Assembly: GCA_034927685.1 (NCBI GenBank)
Contig: JAYFPO010000023.1
Location: 186,001-250,000 of the forward strand
Reading direction: 5' to 3'
Length of the DNA: 64,000 bases
Source of the DNA: RGIG3159 sp034927685
Lineage (GTDB): Bacteria > Bacillota > Clostridia > Oscillospirales > Oscillospiraceae
The notes under the pieces are model-generated. The model saw nothing but the letters and a program-made list of their open reading frames with translations, searched no databases and was not told where the DNA came from. Both the position numbers and the translations under genes were made by a program. Numbering within the stretch: the first letter of the stretch is position 1; each line of letters starts with the position of its first letter. Shown piece after piece: positions 50,403 to 58,187 of this stretch.

Positions 50403-50699
50403 TTAGACCATGCCTTCGAAGAATTCGATGGTCTTGGAATCCGCGGTCAACTTCACCATGGCTTTCTTAAAGGAAGCACGGCGACCGGCAGGGGAAGAAC
50501 CCTGGTGCTTCTCTTTGCCTTCCATCCGGAGGGTGTTCACCTTTTCGACCTTCACGCCGAAAATTTCCTCCACCGCCTTCTTGATCTCGGTCTTGTTGGT
50601 GTCGGTGGCAACTAAGAACACATACTTCTTCTCGTCGGCAGACTCCATGGACTGCTCGGTGATGACGGGCCGAAGGATAATATCATAAGCGTTCTTCAT
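50403..50699 (-). CDS. rplW: 50S ribosomal protein L23
   Basis: 98 aa. YDIILRPVITEQSMESADEK and KTEIKKAVEEIFGVKVEKVN are typical; docks trigger factor and SRP at the tunnel exit. Its start overlaps the rplD stop (TAATG). Confidence 0.97.
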   Translation of the reverse strand: MKNAYDIILRPVITEQSMESADEKKYVFLVATDTNKTEIKKAVEEIFGVKVEKVNTLRMEGKEKHQGSSPAGRRASFKKAMVKLTADSKTIEFFEGMV

Positions 50700-51322
50700 T
50701 ACGCAAATACCTCCTCAATCTTGGTCAGCGCGGCCTGGTCAACAACAAACTTTTTGGCGTTCAGAATGTCATAGACGTTCAGAACGTTCGCGAAGGAAAC
50801 GCTGACGCCGGGGATGTTGCGCGCGCTCTTTACGACGAACTCGTCGTTTTCCGCGGTTACGACAAGGGCCTTGCAGTCGGCGCCGACGGCGGAAAGAAAG
50901 CTCTTGAAGGATTTGGTCTTGATTTCGTTCATCTTGATCGCATCGATCACGATGATCTCCTCGGCCTGAGCCTTGGCGGAAAGCGCGGACTTCATTGCGA
51001 GTCTCCTCACCTTCTTGTTCAGGCTGTAGGAGTAATCTCTGGGCTTCGGGGCAAACACGATGCCGCCGTGGGTCCACTGGGGTGCGCGGGTGGAACCCTG
51101 ACGCGCGTGCCCGGTGCCCTTCTGTTTCCAGGGCTTCCTGCCGCCGCCGGAGACCTCCGCGCGGGTCAGCGCGGACTGTGTACCCTGCCGGCAATTGGCC
51201 AGGTGATTCTTAATGATGTCGTGCACGACGGCCTGATTGGGCTCGATGCCGAAGATTGCCTCGTTCAGCTGAGCTTCGCCGACCTGCTGGCCGGACATGT
51301 TGAGAACTTTAACGGTAGCCAT
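50699..51322 (-). CDS. rplD: 50S ribosomal protein L4
   Basis: 207 aa. The tunnel loop region SGGGRKPWKQKGTGHARQGS and GGIVFAPKPRDYSYSLNKKV is fully conserved. In E. coli L4 also represses its operon by attenuation in the leader; an attenuator-like leader exists here at 52501-52769. Confidence 0.98.
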   Translation of the reverse strand: MATVKVLNMSGQQVGEAQLNEAIFGIEPNQAVVHDIIKNHLANCRQGTQSALTRAEVSGGGRKPWKQKGTGHARQGSTRAPQWTHGGIVFAPKPRDYSYSLNKKVRRLAMKSALSAKAQAEEIIVIDAIKMNEIKTKSFKSFLSAVGADCKALVVTAENDEFVVKSARNIPGVSVSFANVLNVYDILNAKKFVVDQAALTKIEEVFA

Positions 51323-51339
51323 TTAAGCAATCTCCTTTC

Positions 51340-52065
51340 TTAGCGGTTTCTTGCGGAAGCCTTCTGCGGGTTCATACGCGCGGAAGCCTTCTGCGGGTTG
51401 ATGGTGCCAACAGCAGCCGCCTGCTTGACGGCAGTCTTCTTGACGGTGCTCTTCACATAGACGAGGCCGCCTTTTGGACCGGGGATCGCGCCGCGGACTA
51501 CCAGCATGTTGAGCTCAGGGTCAACCTTGACCACAACGAGATTCTGGACCGTGACCTGATCGACGCCCATCTGGCCCGCGCCGATCTTCCCCTTGAAAAT
51601 CCGGGAGGGAGAAGAGGACGAACCCATGGAACCCGCATGGCGATGGACTGGGCCGCCGCCGTGAGAGGTCGGAGTTCTCTGCGCGCCGAAACGCTTGATA
51701 ACGCCCTGAAAGCCATGGCCCTTGGAGACGCCGGTCACGTCGACCTTGTCGCCCTGGGCGAAGGTATCGGCCTTGACGGTGTCACCGATGTTCATGTTTG
51801 CGGCGTCATCCAGCTTGAATTCCTTCAGGTGCTTCATAAGGCCGGTGCCGGCTTTCTTCAGGTGGCCGGCCTCGGGCCTCGACAGCCTGGACGCCTTGAC
51901 TTCCTCAAAGCCGAGCTGTACGGAAGCGTAGCCTTCTTTTTCCGTGGTCTTCTTCTGCGTGACAACGCAGGGACCGGCTTCAATGACAGTGACCGGAATG
52001 ACGTGGCCGCTCTCATCGAAGATCTGGGTCATGCCCATTTTTTTGCCGATGATTGCTTTTTTCAT
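51340..52065 (-). CDS. rplC: 50S ribosomal protein L3 with duplicated C-terminal unit
   Basis: 241 aa. AIIGKKMGMTQIFDESGHVI at the start, GFQGVIKRFGAQRTPTSHGG and HRHAGSMGSSSSPSRIFKGK in the centre. The usual C-terminus near KSTVKK is followed by an Ala/Lys-rich extension and two copies of NPQKASAR (51353-51399), which makes the protein longer than the typical 205-215 residues. Confidence 0.97.
   Translation of the reverse strand: MKKAIIGKKMGMTQIFDESGHVIPVTVIEAGPCVVTQKKTTEKEGYASVQLGFEEVKASRLSRPEAGHLKKAGTGLMKHLKEFKLDDAANMNIGDTVKADTFAQGDKVDVTGVSKGHGFQGVIKRFGAQRTPTSHGGGPVHRHAGSMGSSSSPSRIFKGKIGAGQMGVDQVTVQNLVVVKVDPELNMLVVRGAIPGPKGGLVYVKSTVKKTAVKQAAAVGTINPQKASARMNPQKASARNR
51353..51399 (-). repeat. 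27-bp tandem duplication at the 3' end of rplC
   Basis: The plus strand shows GCGGAAGCCTTCTGCGGGTT at 51353-51372 and again at 51380-51399. The period is 27 bp, nine codons (NPQKASARM), so the frame is kept. Confidence 0.9.
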
Positions 52066-52188
52066 CTTGTTTGTTTCCTCCTGTATAGGTTATTGGTTGG
52101 CCCCATTTAGGAAAGGCCAACATGACCCGTCCGTCCTCTTACCGACGAACCGTGGCGGGCAGCTGTAATACATATTAATAATGTATGA

Positions 52189-52500
52189 TTACAGCTTTAT
52201 CTCAATCTCAACGCCGGCGGGAAGATCCAGGGCCATCAGGGCCTCGACGGTCTTCTGGTTGGGGCTGAGAATATCGATCAGTCTCTTGTGGGTTCTGCGC
52301 TCGAACTGCTCGCGGGAATCCTTGTACTTGTGGACAGCGCGAAGGACGGTGATGATCTCTTTTTTGGTGGGCAGCGGAATAGGGCCGGAAACCTGAGCGC
52401 CGTTGCGCTTTGCGGTTTCGACGATTTTTTCCGCGCTGGAGTCGATGAGTTGATGATCATACGCCTTCAGACGAATTCTGATCATTTCCTGGTTTGCCAT
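52189..52500 (-). CDS. rpsJ: 30S ribosomal protein S10 (NusE)
   Basis: 103 aa, first gene of the superoperon and partner of NusB/NusG in antitermination. IRIRLKAYDHQLIDSSAEKI, SGPIPLPTKKEIITVLRAVH and the C-terminal DLPAGVEIEIKL are universal. A 123-nt gap follows before rplC. Confidence 0.98.
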   Translation of the reverse strand: MANQEMIRIRLKAYDHQLIDSSAEKIVETAKRNGAQVSGPIPLPTKKEIITVLRAVHKYKDSREQFERRTHKRLIDILSPNQKTVEALMALDLPAGVEIEIKL

Positions 52501-52769
52501 TTCGTGTTTCCTCCTTAAATAACGTACTCAGTGTCTTTGTCTGCTGGGTACGGTCGAAAACTTGTCATCCGCTATGCCGTGCGTATCATTCCGCATCATG
52601 AAAAAAGACCGACAGAATCCGTCGGCCTGGACTTTCACTGCGACGATTTACGCTGCAAGAGCAAGTTTTCAGCCGCCCGATGACCGGACATACTCCGCAG
52701 AAGTTACCGCCCTGGGGGCGCAATCTCCTGTTTCATCGCGTACCGCGGGCGACACCTAGGTTCGCACGC
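52501..52769 (-). promoter_or_regulatory. Leader of the S10 operon with attenuator
   Basis: About 270 nt between the expected transcription start and the rpsJ ATG, without a gene. It contains an intrinsic terminator (52601-52627). Upstream of it on the transcript, UCGUCG (plus-strand 52641-52646) can pair with CGACGG of the terminator's 5' arm (52619-52624), an alternative fold that would prevent termination. Leader attenuation of S10 operons by ribosomal protein is known in other bacteria; the ligand here is not evident. Confidence 0.6.
52601..52627 (-). terminator. Intrinsic terminator inside the rpsJ leader
   Basis: On the minus strand GGCCGAC pairs with GTCGGTC (one G-U pair) around a 7-nt loop, followed directly by TTTTTT (52606-52601). 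It lies about 100 nt before the rpsJ start, in a place where a constitutive terminator would silence the whole superoperon, hence an attenuator. Confidence 0.75.
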
Positions 52770-52775
52770 TCGTTT

Positions 52776-52804
52776 ATAGTAATACACGGAGCCGTGAATG
52801 TCAA
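52776..52804 (-). promoter_or_regulatory. Promoter of the S10-spc-alpha superoperon
   Basis: Consensus TTGACA at 52804-52799, 17-bp spacer, TACTAT at 52781-52776. Upstream of it (52805-52850) the sequence is T/A-rich like an UP element. Confidence 0.85.
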
Positions 52805-52817
52805 GTTCATTTTGGCG

Positions 52818-52915
52818 TTTTTCATGAATTTTTTTCTGCTTATTTAGGCATTCCAGAGATTTTTCATGAAGCGACCGCGCAGCGGTAAAATTCACGCGCC
52901 GAGCGGTAAAATTCA
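52818..52915. repeat. Two pairs of direct repeats upstream of the S10 promoter
   Basis: TTTTTCATGAA occurs at 52818-52828 and 52860-52870 (42-bp spacing, four helical turns). AGCGGTAAAATTCA occurs at 52881-52894 and 52902-52915 (21 bp, two turns). Regular helical spacing suggests protein binding; the protein is unknown. Confidence 0.55.
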
Positions 52916-52956
52916 TTCTACGATCGTGCAAATTTTCCGCGTTTTCCTGCCGCGAT

Positions 52957-53000
52957 AACGGTCCTGCCGCAAAACTCTTTCGTTTTGCAGCAGGACCGTT
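52957..53000 (-). terminator. Long hairpin terminator after the 11-gene operon
   Basis: 19-bp stem with one G-U pair on the minus-strand RNA (AACGGTCCTGC...GCAAAAC and complement), 6-nt loop. It lies 56 nt after the last gene, 53056. Confidence 0.75.
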
Positions 53001-53055
53001 TCAGATTTCAGGCTGCGAAGAGAGCCGCGGATTTCCCATGGCCCCCGCATTCTGC

Positions 53056-53607
53056 TCAGGAGCGCGATGAGTTCCGTTGCTGGGAGTCGAAACCAGCGTC
53101 GAAGCAACCACCGTTTTTGGCGTTCCGCTTCCCCTTTTTCAGAAAATAGTGATCGACGGCGCTCCGCAGATAGTCGTGTTCAAACAGAGACGCGTGCGCG
53201 GCCAGCGCGCCGAGCATGACCACGTTGAGACCCCGCGGGTTGTCCTGTTCCAATGCCAGGTCCGTCGCAGCCACCGGCACAACGGTAATATCACTCCGAT
53301 AGACCCGGCCGCTGGCCGCCATGGAGGTGTTGACTACCAAAATGCCGCCCGGCTTGATGCTTTTTTCAAACCTTGTGATGGAAGCGTCGTTCATAGCCAG
53401 AAGAATATCCAACTCCTCACAATAGGGACTTCCGATCTCTTCGTCGCTGATTTTCAGGCTGCAATTCGCTGTTCCGCCGCGCATTTCCGCTCCATAGGAG
53501 GGGAACCAGGTGACTCGCATCCCCTGTTCCATGGCGGCATCCGCCAGAATCAATCCCGCCACCAGTGTGCCCTGACCGCCGAAGCCCGCGCAAATGATTT
53601 CTGTCAT
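53056..53607 (-). CDS. 2-oxoacid:ferredoxin oxidoreductase, gamma subunit
   Basis: 183 aa. MTEIICAGFGGQGTLVAGLI is the dinucleotide/CoA-side glycine-rich start of gamma subunits, and WFPSYGAEMRGGTANCSLKI is the second family block. In the four-subunit enzyme it joins alpha (54358), beta (53621) and the ferredoxin subunit (55434) to oxidise a 2-oxoacid to acyl-CoA and CO2, reducing ferredoxin. Start ATG 53607 follows GGAGG. Last gene of the 11-gene operon; C-terminus with KKGKRNAKNGGCFD looks unremarkable. Confidence 0.93.
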   Translation of the reverse strand: MTEIICAGFGGQGTLVAGLILADAAMEQGMRVTWFPSYGAEMRGGTANCSLKISDEEIGSPYCEELDILLAMNDASITRFEKSIKPGGILVVNTSMAASGRVYRSDITVVPVAATDLALEQDNPRGLNVVMLGALAAHASLFEHDYLRSAVDHYFLKKGKRNAKNGGCFDAGFDSQQRNSSRS

Positions 53608-53620
53608 CGTAATTTCCTCC

Positions 53621-54343
53621 CTATCCGATAAACTCGCCGACCTCAAATACCGGTCGCAGGACCTCGCCGACCTTCTTCATTGCGTCGACCGGGCTCAGAT
53701 TCCAGTTCGTACTACAGGAGCTTAAAATTTCCACCAAGCAGAACCCTTCGCCGTTTTGCTGCTTTTCCATGGCCTTTTTCAGCATTTTTTTCGTGTTCCG
53801 AATTTCCCGGGGATTCTCCACGGAGCCTCTGGCCAGGTATGCGATTGGCATATGGTGCAGCGTTTTGACGACATCAAACACAGAGCCGTCCCGCCGCGGG
53901 TCGCGGCCCGCGGGCGTGGAGGTCGTCTTCTCCCCTTCCAGCGTTGTGACGGACATCTGCCCGCCGGTCATGCCGAAACAGGTATTGTTGATGACAACCG
54001 CCAGGATATTCTCATTGCGGATGGCACAGTGGATCGTGCTTTCCATACCGATGGAATAGGCCGCGCCGTCGCCCAGATAGGCGATGACCAGATTGTCCGG
54101 CCGGACACGCTTGATCCCGGCCGCCGTCGGCATTGTGCGGCCGTGGGCGCCGCAGATATTGTCAAATTTCGTCGTAAAGCAAAGGTTGTAGCCGCAGGCC
54201 ACATCCAAAGCAAGAATGACCTTCTCCGTCATCCCCAACTCGTCCGCCGCTTCCGCAAGCAGCCGCGTTGCGATGCCATGGCCACAGCCGGGACACCAGA
54301 AATTGACTTCGGGAACCAGAGAGCTTGGCGCTTTCATTTTCAT
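53621..54343 (-). CDS. 2-oxoacid:ferredoxin oxidoreductase, beta (thiamine diphosphate) subunit
   Basis: 240 aa. FWCPGCGHGIATRLLAEAAD starts the family; GDGAAYSIGMESTIHCAIRN continuing into VINN is the thiamine diphosphate/magnesium motif (GDG...NN), and FGMTGGQMSVTT is the following conserved loop. Cysteines for the [4Fe-4S] cluster are CPGC near residue 20 and later ones. Start ATG 54343 with AAAGGAG 8 nt before; the longer frame is not needed. Length and sequence resemble KOR/VOR/IOR-type beta subunits, not pyruvate enzymes. Confidence 0.94.
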   Translation of the reverse strand: MKMKAPSSLVPEVNFWCPGCGHGIATRLLAEAADELGMTEKVILALDVACGYNLCFTTKFDNICGAHGRTMPTAAGIKRVRPDNLVIAYLGDGAAYSIGMESTIHCAIRNENILAVVINNTCFGMTGGQMSVTTLEGEKTTSTPAGRDPRRDGSVFDVVKTLHHMPIAYLARGSVENPREIRNTKKMLKKAMEKQQNGEGFCLVEILSSCSTNWNLSPVDAMKKVGEVLRPVFEVGEFIG

Positions 54344-54357
54344 GGCGATTTCTCCTT

Positions 54358-55419
54358 TCAATACCGGGAAAGCATATCCCGCGCGATGCCGATGATGTCT
54401 TTTGTCGCCGGTACCGTTAGGAAATTGCCATAGCACTCCACGGGATAGTTACAGTTGGTATTCAGCAGAATATCCTCCCGCATTTTCCCGAGCATGCTCA
54501 TCTCGACGGAGACAAAGCCTTTCACCTGACTCCCCAGCTGATCGAAGGCCGTCTTCGGGAAGGGCCAAAGGGTAATCAGCCGGATCAGCCCCAAGCGAAT
54601 GCCTTCTTTTCTGGCAAGGCGGACCGCCTCCTTGCAGATTCTCGAGCTGATGCCGTAGGCAACCAGAACGATTTCCGCATCGTCCGTCTGCACGGATTCC
54701 CATCGCTGCTCCGTCTCCTCAATCCGCTTCCAGCGCGCGTTCATGATCTCCTGATAGCTGGCATAGTCGTCCAGCAGGCCATAGACGTTGGCGATTGTAA
54801 TCTGCTTTTCGCCCTCCCTGCGGCCGCGCACGACGTAGTCGAACTGATTGATATCATGCTCCCTGCGTTCCGGCAGCTCGACCGGTTCCACCATCTGTCC
54901 GATGGTCGCGTCGGAGTTGATGATGACCGGCATCCGGTAGGTTTCCGCCAGGTCAAAGGCCAGTCCGACCATGTCGGCGCTGTCCTGCACGCTGGCAGGC
55001 GCCAGACTGATATGGCGGTAGTCGCCGTGGCCGCCGCCGCGCGTCGCGAGCCAGTATTCTCCCTGGCTCTGGCTGACCTCGCCCAGACCCGCGCCCGCCC
55101 TGGAGACATTGGCGACCACGCACGGAATCTCCGAGGACGCAATATACGAGAGTCCCTCCATCATCAGGGAGAAGCCCGGGCCGGAGGTCGACGTCATGGC
55201 ACGCGCGCCCGCGCCGGCGGCGCCAAATACCATATTGATCGCCGAAAGCTCCGACTCCGTCTGCACAAAAACGCCGCCATAATCCTGAATCATATGTGCT
55301 GCCAGATATTCCAGCACCTCCGATTGCGGTGTGATGGGATAACCGGCAAAAAACCGGCAGCCAAAGCGCATGGAAGCCTCCGCAAACGCCTCGTTCCCCT
55401 TCATGAGTACCTTTGCCAT
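54358..55419 (-). CDS. 2-oxoacid:ferredoxin oxidoreductase, alpha subunit (VorB/KorA type)
   Basis: 353 aa. GNEAFAEASMRFGCRFFAGY and PITPQSEVLEYLA open the family, TESELSAINMVFGAAGAGAR and TSTSGPGFSLMMEGLSYI continue. Related enzymes are annotated as VorB (branched-chain) or KorA (2-oxoglutarate). Substrate chain is decided by residues I cannot read reliably, so the specificity is open. Between delta and beta subunits, 14 nt gaps on each side. Confidence 0.94.
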   Translation of the reverse strand: MAKVLMKGNEAFAEASMRFGCRFFAGYPITPQSEVLEYLAAHMIQDYGGVFVQTESELSAINMVFGAAGAGARAMTSTSGPGFSLMMEGLSYIASSEIPCVVANVSRAGAGLGEVSQSQGEYWLATRGGGHGDYRHISLAPASVQDSADMVGLAFDLAETYRMPVIINSDATIGQMVEPVELPERREHDINQFDYVVRGRREGEKQITIANVYGLLDDYASYQEIMNARWKRIEETEQRWESVQTDDAEIVLVAYGISSRICKEAVRLARKEGIRLGLIRLITLWPFPKTAFDQLGSQVKGFVSVEMSMLGKMREDILLNTNCNYPVECYGNFLTVPATKDIIGIARDMLSRY

Positions 55420-55433
55420 CGTTTCACTCCTCC

Positions 55434-55634
55434 CTATCCCAGAATTTCAATGACGTAATCCGGGCACATGGTATAGCAGATTCCGCACTGAACGCATTTC
55501 TCCTGATCGACCTGCACCACGGGATAACCTTTTGCTCCAACCGTCTCAGAGGGCGACAGCGCGCCCTGCGGACAATGCTCCACGCAGAGGTAGCAGCCCT
55601 TGCAGAGGTTCAGATTCAGTTTGATTCTATCCAT
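55434..55634 (-). CDS. 2-oxoacid:ferredoxin oxidoreductase, delta (2[4Fe-4S]) subunit
   Basis: 66 aa dicluster ferredoxin. LCKGCYLCVEHCPQGAL and KCVQCGICYTMCPDYVIEIL are complete cluster motifs. Located first among the oxidoreductase subunits, order delta-alpha-beta-gamma as in KorDABC/VorDABC sets. Passes electrons from the beta subunit to a soluble ferredoxin such as the one at 14245. Confidence 0.95.
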   Translation of the reverse strand: MDRIKLNLNLCKGCYLCVEHCPQGALSPSETVGAKGYPVVQVDQEKCVQCGICYTMCPDYVIEILG

Positions 55635-55650
55635 AACGACTCCCCTCTCT

Positions 55651-56760
55651 TCATTCGTCCGGCAGCAGGCCGTGCTTTTTCATGATTTCCCTGCAGGCCG
55701 CCACAAGCGCCCGGTTCTGGTCCATCCGGCCGACGGTGATCCGTGGGAACTGGAAGGTGCCGCGGATCACAATGCCGTAGCTGCAAAGCTCGTCGGTCAG
55801 TTCCATGGCGTCCATATGCGCATCCGCGTAAATGAAGTTGGACTGCGAGTGATAGACCTTCCAGCCCATCTTCCCAAATTCTTCTGTCAGGTATTTCCTG
55901 CCCTCCGCGATTCCCGCATGTGTCATCGCGACGTACTCCTCGTCGTCGAGGGCGGCGCAGGCTGCATCCAGCGAGGACTGCGTCATCGCAAACACGCCGA
56001 TATTGGAATCGATGATGTTCGCCAGCTCCTGCCTCGCGACCGCATAGCCGATCCGCGCGCCGCCCAGGCCGTACATCTTTGACAGCGTTTTCATGACGAC
56101 CACATTATAATCATGGATCATCGGCAGCATGGAGCGATACGCCGGCTCATCCGCAAAATCCAGATAGGCCTCGTCCACCACAACGATCACATGTTCCGGT
56201 ACTTTTTTGATAAACGCCTCGAGCTGGTCTCCATTCACCGCCACGCCCGTTGGATTATCCGGATTGCAGATCCAGACGATTTTCGTCTGATCCGTAATGG
56301 CATTGTACATGGCGTCCAGATCCACCTCGTAGTCGGCGGGGTCGAGCTCCAATACAATGGCGTCCGTCTGCGTACGGTTGGCGTAATACTCATAGCCGAA
56401 AGACGGCTCATAGCAGATCATAACATCGCCCGGACGGAGGAAGGACCAGGTGAAGGCATCCTGCAAATGCGTGGTGCCGTTGCTGATGGCAAGATTGTCC
56501 GGCGTAATCCCATTCCCCAGCTTTTCACAGAGCTTTTGCCGCAGCAGGCGGCTGGATGGTTCCGTATAATACTGGATGGTCTCGGCGGACTTTTTCAGCG
56601 CCGCGACCGCCTTGGGCGATGGGCCGTAGGGATTCTCGTTGGAGCCCAGACGGATCAGTTCGTCCTTTCCGCTAAGCTCCCGCACCTTCTGCAAATCCTT
56701 GCCCAATTTATACTCCGGTTCTCTGTCGCATCCCTTAATGATGTATTTCTCAATATCCAT
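55651..56760 (-). CDS. HisC-like PLP aminotransferase
   Basis: 369 aa class I/II aminotransferase, closest by eye to histidinol-phosphate aminotransferase. LIRLGSNENPYGPSPKAVAA at the start, DNPTGVAVNGDQLEAF, VVVDEAYLDFADEPAY (PLP Asp/Tyr) and TLSKMYGLGGARIGYAVA with the Schiff-base lysine in SKMYG. There are no other his genes nearby; it lies between a methyltransferase and a 2-oxoacid oxidoreductase, so here it more likely converts an amino acid to its 2-oxoacid. HisC relatives can accept aromatic or other bulky substrates. Confidence 0.88.
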   Translation of the reverse strand: MDIEKYIIKGCDREPEYKLGKDLQKVRELSGKDELIRLGSNENPYGPSPKAVAALKKSAETIQYYTEPSSRLLRQKLCEKLGNGITPDNLAISNGTTHLQDAFTWSFLRPGDVMICYEPSFGYEYYANRTQTDAIVLELDPADYEVDLDAMYNAITDQTKIVWICNPDNPTGVAVNGDQLEAFIKKVPEHVIVVVDEAYLDFADEPAYRSMLPMIHDYNVVVMKTLSKMYGLGGARIGYAVARQELANIIDSNIGVFAMTQSSLDAACAALDDEEYVAMTHAGIAEGRKYLTEEFGKMGWKVYHSQSNFIYADAHMDAMELTDELCSYGIVIRGTFQFPRITVGRMDQNRALVAACREIMKKHGLLPDE

Positions 56761-56772
56761 GCGGTTCTCCTC

Positions 56773-58170
56773 TCATCGATAGCTTTCCGGAATCAGTTCT
56801 TCCAGAATAGCCCGCTGTGCCTGATCCAACTCCGGCGCCTGATATTGCTGGATTCTCTCCCGCCAAGCCGCTGCCGCCATCGTCTCCGCCGTGGGACATT
56901 CTTTGGCGATCCATGCGTTGTGGCCGTCCCGCTGTACCAGCTTCGGCATATAGTAATCCGTGTGATAGCTTTTCTGCGTGCGTTCAAAGCTCTGGCCGGT
57001 CGGGCCAGTCTTTTTCATCTTCTCGAACATCAGCGTTTCGTCGCTGACGGTATAGCCGCGCAGCAGCCTCTGAAAGCCCAGAATCCGCTCCTCGTCCAGC
57101 AAGAACTTTTCATAGCTGACCGCGTTGTAGGAATCCAGAACCGCCGTGGAATGCAGCATACAGTCCACGCCGTTCATGTACGCGGTAAACAGGTTCATGA
57201 ACGTCTCCGCGCCGCACTGATAGTCCAGCGCCTTGGAATCGGTGTTCGCGTTTCCGCTGTGGACGGGCAGACCATAGAATTTTCCCATCTGATAGGCGGT
57301 CGCACCGGACAGCATGGCCTCAATGCCGCCGTAAGCCGCGGCGGAGGTCATCCGCAGATCGTCCGAGTCCGTCTTTCCGCTGTAGACCACCGGCGTGCCG
57401 GGGCTGATGAGCTGCGTCAGCACCAGGGCGGCCAGAATCATGGCGTTTCCAAGCGTATAGTCGGCCGCCAAAGACTGCGGTGTCGTGATGCCGAACGACT
57501 GGCCCGGGCCGATAATCAGCGGCTGACGCTCTTTGGCGTAGACCATCAGCGCCTCGCACATGGCGGTATTCAGCCGCATGGGACCCATGGTATCGATCAG
57601 GCCGAGGGAAATCGGCTTGTCCTGAACGCCATAAAACCGGCGCATCGCCGAAAGGCCCATTTCCGCCGCCGCCTTGCCCTCCACCAGGCCCATCATCGGC
57701 TTGGTGCAGTACTGGAGCGCGACTCCGATGCGGTATTTCTCGCGCTGCTCGTGGGGAACATAGGAGACGTCGATGATGTTGGCGTTGGCGGCTTCCACCA
57801 CCTGGCTGGTTTCGCAGAGCTTGTGAAAGTTAACAAGATGCTGGTGGCTGCTCTTTTCGTAGTTCCCATCCACGAGGACATAAATGGGACCGTAGGCGGG
57901 CAGCGCATGCGTGCTGCCGTCGCCAACCGTAATCTTGTCGCCGAGTCTGCCATACCAGTCGAAGCTGCCGGGAACGGTCCGCAGTGCCTCTTCCACCATT
58001 TCTTTCTCAATGTACACGGTCTGGCCGTCTACCCTGGCGCCATGGCGGCGGAACACTTCCACAGCCTCTTCGCAGTGGAACGCCGCACCGATTTCGCTGA
58101 GGATTCGCAGGCCGCACTCGTGGATTTTTTCCGGACCGTCCTGACCGCCTATGCCGTAATGCAGTTTCAT
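56773..58170 (-). CDS. MttB-family (trimethylamine methyltransferase-like) protein, no pyrrolysine
   Basis: 465 aa TIM-barrel corrinoid methyltransferase family. MKLHYGIGGQDGPEKIHECG, then GARVDGQTVYIEKEMVEEAL are the family N-terminus; YGPIYVLVDGNYEKSS follows. The active-site region near residues 300-318 reads HSGNANTDSKALDYQCGAET. The frame crosses it with sense codons only, so this is a non-pyrrolysine homologue of the type that demethylates quaternary amines such as glycine betaine, carnitine or butyrobetaine. No corrinoid protein (DxHxxG) or reactivating ATPase is encoded in the window. Likely substrate: a trimethylammonium compound imported by the adjacent ABC system. Confidence 0.88.
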   Translation of the reverse strand: MKLHYGIGGQDGPEKIHECGLRILSEIGAAFHCEEAVEVFRRHGARVDGQTVYIEKEMVEEALRTVPGSFDWYGRLGDKITVGDGSTHALPAYGPIYVLVDGNYEKSSHQHLVNFHKLCETSQVVEAANANIIDVSYVPHEQREKYRIGVALQYCTKPMMGLVEGKAAAEMGLSAMRRFYGVQDKPISLGLIDTMGPMRLNTAMCEALMVYAKERQPLIIGPGQSFGITTPQSLAADYTLGNAMILAALVLTQLISPGTPVVYSGKTDSDDLRMTSAAAYGGIEAMLSGATAYQMGKFYGLPVHSGNANTDSKALDYQCGAETFMNLFTAYMNGVDCMLHSTAVLDSYNAVSYEKFLLDEERILGFQRLLRGYTVSDETLMFEKMKKTGPTGQSFERTQKSYHTDYYMPKLVQRDGHNAWIAKECPTAETMAAAAWRERIQQYQAPELDQAQRAILEELIPESYR

Positions 58171-58187
58171 TAGGAACCTCCCGCCTC

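Noticed and set aside
55651..56760. Histidine biosynthesis gene hisC
   Set aside because: Similarity is real but no other his gene is present and the gene is embedded in a catabolic operon; no symbol given.
56773..58170. Pyrrolysine-dependent MttB
   Set aside because: No in-frame TAG; the active-site region is read with sense codons.
56113..58173. 686-residue plus-strand open frame
   Set aside because: Antisense to the aminotransferase and MttB genes, composition Arg/His-rich as expected from GC-rich shadows.
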